Of a stretch of 64,000 nucleotides of DNA, positions 57,291 to 64,000 are shown one piece after another. Under the pieces are notes generated by a model that did not search any database, was not told the origin of the DNA, and saw only the letters and a list, made by a program, of their open reading frames with translations. Position 1 is the first letter of the stretch; each line of letters opens with the position of its first letter. The translations under genes and the position numbers were made by a program. The DNA comes from Gnetum montanum (taxonomy: Eukaryota > Streptophyta > Gnetopsida > Gnetales > Gnetaceae): the NCBI GenBank assembly GCA_015680685.1, contig MNCI01004678.1:1128884-1192883 (forward strand). Direction: 5' to 3'.

Positions 57291-57720
57291 GAGACAAGTG
57301 GTCAGTGACCACATTCTCAGTGTCCTTTTGATATACCATTGTAAGATTGAATTCTTATAAGATCATCAACCACCATATGACATGGGGGCTCACCATTGGC
57401 TTGTTCATCATGAAGCAAATCGCGTTGTGGTCCATGTTCACAAATACTTTGTATCCAAGCACATAATGCCTAAACTTCTCTAGAGTAAACACCACTGACA
57501 TCAATTCTTTTTCTGTGGTGGTGTAGTTCAGTTATGCATCCATAATTCTTCAGCTAGCATAGTGGATGTAATAAAGATGTTTCTTATCATCCATCTACGT
57601 AAGCATAGCTCCCAGGGCATAATTTGATGCATCTGTCATGACATGAAATGGTCTAGACTAGTTAGATGCTTGTAGAATTGGAGTTTCTACAAGTTTCTTC
57701 TTTAGTTGCTAAAATTCTTT
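57291..57720 (-). pseudogene. RNase H of element C
   Basis: The minus-strand frame carries FHVMTDASNYALGAML, YYTTTEKELMSVV-like text (LNYTTTEKEL), EKFRHYVLGYKV, NMDHNAICFMMNKP and ENVVTDHLSRLRW. These give the D-E-D-D pattern of RNase H (TDAS, KEL, MDH, TDHL) and all four acidic positions appear kept. Several TAG stops interrupt it. Confidence 0.8.
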
Positions 57721-58900
57721 TTCACATTCCATGGTCCAAAAAAATGGAGCATCTTTCTTTGTTAGCTCCACCAACAATTTTGTGATCTTACAAAAATTCT
57801 CTATGAATTGCCAGTCATAGCTACTATGTCCAAGAAATGATCAAACATATTTGATAGTTTCTAGTTGGTGGGTAATCCCTTGGATGACCCTTATTTTTTC
57901 GGGGTCAACCTCAATTGCTACTTGTGATATTTTGTGCCCCAACACAATGCCCTCTTGGACCATTAGATGGCTCTTCTACCAATTAAACCATAAGTTTATT
58001 TCAACACATCATTTTAGCACTTACTCAAGGCAGTCCAAAGCTTGCTCAAATATAGCTCCATAAGTGGAGAAATCATCTATGAAGACTTCCACACCACTAC
58101 CAATTTTTTATTGAAAAATGCTTAAGACCAAGTTTTGGAAAGTAGCAGGGGCATTGCATAGACCAAAAAGCATCTTACAATATGCAAAATTTCCCCAAGG
58201 ACTCGCAAATGTTATCTTGGCCTAGTCCTCTAGCATAATCTGGATTTGGTTATAGCCACTATAACCATCCAGAAAATTGTAGTAGCAATGTCCAGATATT
58301 ATGTCTAACACCTGATTAACAAATGGCAATGAAAAATGGTCCTTGAATGTTACCATATTCAATAGCCAAAAATCAATGTAGACCCACCACTTGCCATCTT
58401 TCTTTAGCACAATCATGAGTGGACTAACCTACTCACTATCTGTAATGGGATAAATGAACCTTGCCTCAAGAGTTGTTTGATTTCCTCTTTGATGATCTAC
58501 TTTAGTTTGGGGTTCAATTGCCTTTGTGGCTACCTCTTTGGCTTCATGGCCAGGTTGGTGTACATACAATGCTGGCATATCCAAGGACCAATCCTTGTGA
58601 GTTTAGGATATGACCACACAAAGGTTGCTGACCATTTTACAACCACATTCAATAGCATATTTTTTTTATTTTAGAGCAAGATTTGCATTGATTATGATCG
58701 ACTTCCCATTTTTTAAGAATACATATTCCATGTTGGCTAGTAGAGTTTTTAGTTCAAGGAGCTCTTGCTTAAAATTTTTAGGAATTTCCAACTCTACCCA
58801 ATAGATATTGTCATTTGCATCATTAGAGAGTTGGTGATGAACTTGCTCTAGTTCATCCATGCCTACAACATATGCACATGTCAAGCTCTCAGTTGGTTTT
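57721..58900 (-). pseudogene. Reverse transcriptase of element C
   Basis: A linker (ELEQVHHQLSNDAND, ELEIPKNFKQELLELKTLLA) is followed by IVLKKDGKWWVYIDFWLLN, KDHFSLPFVNQVLD, YYNFLDGYSGYNQIQI, and near 58070 GVEVFIDDFSTYGA with the catalytic Asp pair. The order is that of a gypsy RT, and the wording of the last motif is typical of Athila. Stops (for example near 58220 and 58440) inactivate it. Confidence 0.9.
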
Positions 58901-58959
58901 ATGCAAAGTTTACTACTTTTAAAATCAATGATTAACCACTAGGTGCCCTCTTTTTTTAT

Positions 58960-59560
58960 GGCTATTGTGTACAGACATCTTTGAATGTCTATTTTTGGTG
59001 CACACTGCTTACATGCAAAGATGAATGCTCATTTCACTACTTAGAGTTTTTGCACAAAATTGCACGCTATATCATTGTATGCGATGCATGGAACTCACTT
59101 CTTCTCAATCTTCCCAAATGAATTTTCTTTAGATATTTCGAGGGAAAGATCTTTGATGTCCATTTTTGCATCAATAGTGCTTAGCCATGCCCTTTCCATG
59201 ATGATTGGGAAGTTTGCTTTACAATTCTCCACCTTGATCACTAGGAAATTAGTAGGATAGGACCACCCATAGACAGTGCTCACAATGTCTTCTACTAGTC
59301 CTAATGGAATAGTGATGGAATGGTTTGCTAATTTTAATTTGATATCACTCTTCTTGAGAGGAGGTAGGTTTTATGCTATATACATATCATGAGAAATCAA
59401 GTTGACATTGGAACTTGAATTAAGAAGAGCTTTACATGATTCATTCCTAGCAATCTACAAATAAGTCGGAGGACTTTTAAGATCAACTAATTTCCTGGGA
59501 AGGTTACCAGCCTAAATCCAATTAGATATGGCATGAGTGAGCATGATAGTATGGATTTGG
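58960..59560 (-). pseudogene. Retropepsin-type protease of element C
   Basis: It aligns with the protease of A and B: IPLGLVEDIVSTVYGW, NFLVIKVENCKANFP, IIMERAWLSTIDA and ISKENSFGKIEKK. The active-site segment reads ALLNSSSNVNLIS, so the Asp-Ser-Gly triad has become Asn-Ser-Ser, and RAWL follows ME instead of MG. The Cys-rich tail of A and B survives only as CKQCAP. It is inactive. Confidence 0.85.
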
Positions 59561-59699
59561 GATAGGATTTGGTTTGAAGGGGACTCAAAGGAATTTGATA
59601 CAGAGGAAGATGGGGGAGCATGATTGTCAATCGTAGATGTATGTGAGAGTTTAGGTGGACTATGGGATTAGAGGAAAGGTCTTTTCTTTAATTAAGTAT

Positions 59700-62076
59700 T
59701 CGAACCACTCGGTTGATGAACTGGTTGTAGATTAATGGCCTTAGTAGCATTGTGTTGTAGTAGTTGAGCTAGAAGTTCACCCTACATAGATGGAGCAGGT
59801 GGTAGCTATGTGAACGATGGAGGAAGATGTGCAGGAATAGGAGAAGGATAAGGGTAAAAGGTGGTATCCCTTCTTGCATGTGGAGAATGAGTTTGATAAT
59901 AATTAGAAGGGTAGTATTGAGATTGAAAAGTAGAAACATGATTGGAAGAGTTACATGGAGAAAATGGTTGCTTAACATAGTACCCATATGGATCAGGTTG
60001 TCTATAAGGGTATTGCTACCTTGGTGGTGCCATCGCCCATGACTGTGGTTACTGCCATTGTTGATACTACTCATATGGTTGCAGTGGAGTTCCACTTGGA
60101 TAATACTATTGTTGATGGTGGAACTACCTAGAATTGCCTTGAGGATAAGGCAATCTTCTAGGTATATACCTTTGTGATAGTCATGGATTCAAGGCATACA
60201 TCCTAGATTCTTGTAAGTGTGACAAAATAGGACAACATTCCTTAGGATGTTCATAATGGCAGATGTTACATTCATCATCATCATCTGATTCACTTCTTGC
60301 AACTCCCTCTATTGCAACAATCTTGCCCTTACCTCTTTGATAGGCACATTTAGCTTCTTTATACCTCTTGCACTCACAATTACTACCTTGTTCTTTAGAC
60401 TCTTTAGCAATTTTTAGAAAATCTTGAAATTTGCTATCCATGGAGTCCCATAACTGATCAACCTTGGTCATAATTTCAAATTGAAATTTTTGAAGCGGCA
60501 AGATTTTCTAATTCACCATCTCATCAAGTGATGATTCTTCCTCATTGTCATAGAATCGAACCTACCTCTTGTGAATAAAAGGATCATGGTTGTATTCTTC
60601 TATACTTTCTTGTTTTCTTAATTCACCTTCCTCTTTAGCCACCTAGTCAATTAATCTCTGGATCTAACAGACACTTAATTCTAATAGTTGCCCTTGGGCA
60701 TAAACACCAAGAGTTCTCCTCATTTCTGATTGAAGCCCATCTACAATGTGGTGAAGTTGGTCCAGTTGAGAGTAACCATGGCTAGGACATCTGTGCACTA
60801 AGGAATAATATCGACCAATGGTGACATCCAAGGATTCATGTGTTTCTTGTTTCCATCCTTGGATTTACCTCCTCAAGTTGGACACTCTGGAGTACGTTTG
60901 ATATTTTTCATTGAACAATTCAAGCATTGTACTCCATCATCTGATAGATTCCAGTTCTAAGGACCAATACCACTTCTCTGCTTCTTTAATGAGTGTCCTT
61001 TGAAACAACTTAAGTTTTTGCCACTCATTCTCTATATTTTGCAAAGCACATGCATCTTGAAAAGCTTGGAGATGGTTCTGCAAATTTGAGTTATAACCCC
61101 CTTCAAATTAAGGGTTATTGTTCATGTTTAGCCTTTTAATCTGATCATCCTTTACATTCCTTGTTGAAATTCATACTACCTCTATGATGATTAGCATACT
61201 ACGAGTTGTAAGAAAAGGCTCATCAAGGCCATGATTTTGGTGCCTACGATACCCCCTACTATCCCTTCATTCATGGTGACAGGCCTTTCTTGAATGCCTA
61301 TGCCCTTGATCTCAGCTTGCATGATGGTCCCTTTGATCATTTTAGTCCCATCGATCATCTCCATCATAGTCATGTCCCTTGTGGTTGTGGTCAAAGCTAG
61401 AAGAAGAAGAAGATGATGATGATGAAGTGAAGAAGAAGGAGGACTAGCATCATCATGGTGCCTAATACCCCTCTTCAATGATCATGACCACGATCATGAT
61501 CTTGTTTCTTGTCTGCATCCCTACCCTAACTTGCCTTTTTGAATCCTCCTTTGTCATTGGATTCATTCTTGCTAGAACCAGGATTGTGGATCATGGATTG
61601 TAGGTTTTGGTTTTGACCTTCTTCACCAAAGTCAAAGAGATGAATTTCACTAAATGAAAAACCCCTAGAGAAGGATTCTCCATCATCTTTTTAGTACAAC
61701 AAGAATGGAGAATCATTAAATCCTTTTCCCTTCACAAATTCATGATGTTGTTTTAACTAGTGATCCCTGATATGTTGTGCATCAATGGGATGGTAATCCC
61801 TAGCATCACTATCCTACACATGTACTCAGCATGAAGTCCCTGGAGACCCAATCATATAAGCATTTGTTGAAGCATCATAGGAATGGATCGATCTGGCAAC
61901 AACATAATGTTGTCCTCCATGTCACGCCACCATAGTTGCTCATCCTGGTGTAGGATGAAGGTGAAGTTGGGTAGATACTCATTAGGATGAGCATATACCA
62001 CTTGGTATTGTTAAGGCACTGACTGATGTACTCCATCAGACTTGGGTGGAGAATCACTCTTGTGAGAAGAAGACAT
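59700..62076 (-). pseudogene. Gag polyprotein of element C
   Basis: The minus-strand ATG at 62076 opens MSSSHKSDSPPKSDGVH, parallel to A and B, followed by FTFILHQDEQLWWRD. The gag core is broken into short frames; near 60181-60501 an open stretch carries the knuckle CNICHYEHPKECC and SHLQESRMYALNP, which is almost the text of A and B. A region rich in His, Asp and Arg near 61200-61480 replaces the charged linker. The tail is proline-rich. It is a pseudogene. Confidence 0.85.
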
Positions 62077-62218
62077 TTTATGTTAGAGAATAAAAAATAC
62101 AGTGTGCTTCTAAATATTGTTACCATTATTTTAAAGTGTGATATGATGCTAAGGTTCATTCCAACAATTTTGAATAACTTCCACTAGATCCTAGATAGTG
62201 CACGTAACAATTAAAAGG

Positions 62219-62236
62219 TCCCTAACAACTACGTCA
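62219..62236 (-). other. Degraded primer binding site of element C
   Basis: On the minus strand it reads tgacgtagttgttaggga, recognisably the tRNA-Asp site of D with several C/T and G/A changes, one base from the LTR. Confidence 0.65.
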
Positions 62237-62237
62237 A

Positions 62238-62357
62238 TGATGAGCAGTGAGGTACCCCTATGCTCAACCATACGAATCACAAGCATTCATGCATGATCTA
62301 GTTGAACTCTATAGACCTTAAATCCTTAAGTACACTGGTTCAAGGAAGTGAACTCTG
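62238..62357 (-). repeat. Truncated 5' LTR of element C
   Basis: About 120 bp match the first 120 bp (plus-strand order) of 53111-53974, from tgatgagcagtgagg to ggaagtgaactct. After this point the similarity stops abruptly, so the rest of the 5' LTR, with the promoter, was deleted or replaced. No target duplication can be recovered. Confidence 0.8.
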
Positions 62358-64000
62358 TAGTTTTACTCTTTATCTTTTCTTTTTTTTATCATTTCAATTT
62401 TTTTCTGTTGGTCATGGCTCATCTTAATATCTATTACATTTTTTAGTTTCTCTTATCATGAAAAATTGTTTATAAGAGATTCTTTATTCAATGTAATGCT
62501 CTCTAACCTAAGGCTAGGAAGGAGGATGTTACACATTGGGTATTTATTTCAAGTAATTAGAAGTTGTACTAGTATAGAGTTGTAGAACTAGTAAAGGTAA
62601 GTAATAGATGCTAGAAGAAGTGGGATATGAAGGGGCTTCACCATTCATTCTAGTTAGGTCTAGACCTAACTATGGTGGCAATGCTAGATTACCTCCAAGG
62701 GATAGAAGTTGAAGAAAGATAATTCCAAAAAATCCTTGAAGCATGACCCACATACACTTAATTATTTTCACATTTTCTTCTTAATTCATTTCTTTCCATT
62801 TTATTCAACATTTTTCTATTGTGTTCATTACACATATGTCAAATGTAAGTATATTTGATGTTTGTCATGATATTTGTGCAAAGATTTTGAAAGACTCGTG
62901 GAGGGAGAGTTTGAGATAAGCATGATGAGTGAAATATTTGTCTTCCTTAGTTTGCAAATAAACCAATTAAAAAATAGAATCTTTATCACTCAAAGCAAGT
63001 ATGTCAAGAATATGCTTTAAAAATATAAGATGGAGAACTACAAAGAAATCAATACTCCCATGAGCTCTCAATAAAAATTCTCAAAAGATGATAAAGGTAA
63101 GGTAGTGGAAGTCTACTCTATCTTATTGCTACTAGACCTAATATACTATTAAGTGTATGTATTTGTGCTAGATATTAATCATATCCTAAAAAGTTTCATT
63201 TAAGTGTTGTTAAATGTATTTTTTTTAATATCTTAAAGGTATTACATAACATGATCTTTGGTTTCCCAAAGATACATGCCTTAATTTGGTTAGATATACT
63301 AATGCAGATTAAAAGCAAATTTTTCCTTATTTGACAAGAATACTATTAACTTTAAGATTAAAACTACTATTGACAAGAAAGTTTTAGGTGATTGTAAAGA
63401 TTCTTGACATAAGATTAACATTAAGTAATGAGATGAATATCATCTAAATGTTGCACAACCATTTTTTGGTGAATTTTGCTTTGATACAACTATTGATATT
63501 AAGTCATAATTATCTAGCCCTAAATCCTTTTGTTATTTTAAGTTCAAACATAGGTGTTGACAGTCATGTAAATGTTGTAAGGAATAAGACCTTTTTCCCT
63601 TTTAACAATTAATTTTCTTCACTTGATTTTTCAAAGAATCAATCATAAAGTTGTACACTTGGGTAAAAATTCCTAAATTAAAATGTTTTCTTTTCTATAT
63701 TATTTTTGATGGTGTGTACTTAATGTCAAGCATGTGATGGTGATGTAAGTGTTATAGCTATCTAACAAAGCACATTTGTGTAGAGGAATACATTATCGTA
63801 GATGTGATATCGTAGCTCGTTATATACTATCATAGATACAATGTAGTGGATCATGGTCATGTGTATAAATATGAGTCCACTATCATGTCAAATAACAAAA
63901 GTTTTGCCAACATTTAGTGAAATTCTTTAGTTTGTTTTCTTGAAGTTGGAGTTGGTTGTGAATGCCTACAATGTAGTAATTACCAATTGGACAACATCTT
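62358..64000. other. AT-rich DNA right of element C
   Basis: No gene is supported. Near 63790-63880 there is a weak resemblance to a promoter of the A/B/D LTR type (gtgatatcgtagctcg, then tataaata at 63862), but no LTR end or body could be matched. Confidence 0.5.

Larger units (their letters stand above)
53111..62357 (-). mobile_element. Element C: decayed gag-pol Athila-like element
   Basis: Read on the minus strand it has a truncated 5' LTR, primer site, gag, protease, RT, RNase H, integrase, a post-integrase region, polypurine tract and a 3' LTR of 864 bp. RT with FIDDFSTYG and the RNase H text point to the Athila lineage, in line with the tRNA-Asp primer site. Its gag, protease and 3' region are related to A and B, so it represents the autonomous type from which they could derive. 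Every coding segment carries stops. No ORF like that of E lies between integrase and the LTR. Confidence 0.85.

Noticed and set aside
61191-61478. His/Met-rich 95-codon ORF in element C considered as a metal-binding protein
   Set aside because: It lies in the gag region of C, and the other frames give the charged linker seen in A and B; the His run comes from a repeated gat/cat tract.

Overview
The window looks like intergenic DNA from a large, repeat-rich plant genome. It is AT-rich and almost wholly made of nested, decayed LTR retrotransposons. I found no tRNA, rRNA, CRISPR array, operon or intact host gene. The plant call rests on the element lineages: Ty3/gypsy Athila-like elements with a tRNA-Asp primer site, a Ty3/gypsy Tat-like element with two RNase H domains, and Ty1/copia-type elements with an initiator-Met primer site. 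The species cannot be named from this sequence; a gymnosperm or other large plant genome would fit. Three single-base N positions (15000, 15691, 16681) lie beside long C runs, so the assembly is uncertain there.

Layout. D (1-1119, minus) is the 5' LTR and leader of an Athila-like element that runs off the left edge. E (1120-7596, plus) is the 3' part of another Athila-like element: integrase C-terminus, a long non-coding stretch, a decayed coiled-coil ORF in the env position, and a 3' LTR. F (7597-28534, plus) is a small element with an initiator-Met primer site, split in two by G (8251-28086, minus), a Tat-like element of about 20 kb. G carries gag-protease on the right and RT-RNase H-aRNase H-integrase on the left. 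Between them lie C-rich tandem repeats and an intron-bearing gene-like unit on the opposite strand. A (28986-36350, plus) has both LTRs, a perfect ATTAT target duplication, and gag-protease but no RT, RNase H or integrase. H (37271-43043, plus) is a copia-type element with 1.2 kb LTRs and gag only. B (44697-52023, minus) is a sister of A with a perfect TTCTT duplication, again gag-protease only. C (53111-62357, minus) is an Athila-like relative with gag, protease, RT, RNase H and integrase, all broken, and a truncated 5' LTR. The rest is AT-rich flanking DNA with one array of about 112 bp repeats near 52.1-52.7 kb.

How they relate. A and B match C at gag, protease, the 3' untranslated region and the ends, but lack the whole RT-to-integrase block, with the same apparent junction. 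They look like one non-autonomous family (TR-GAG type) that would need enzymes from a C-like partner. The most unusual items are the A/B family, the spliced-looking antisense gene inside G, the unusual position of that gene between protease and RT, the repeated C-run expansion inside G, and the palindromic GCGATATCGC arrays in the A/B/D promoters.
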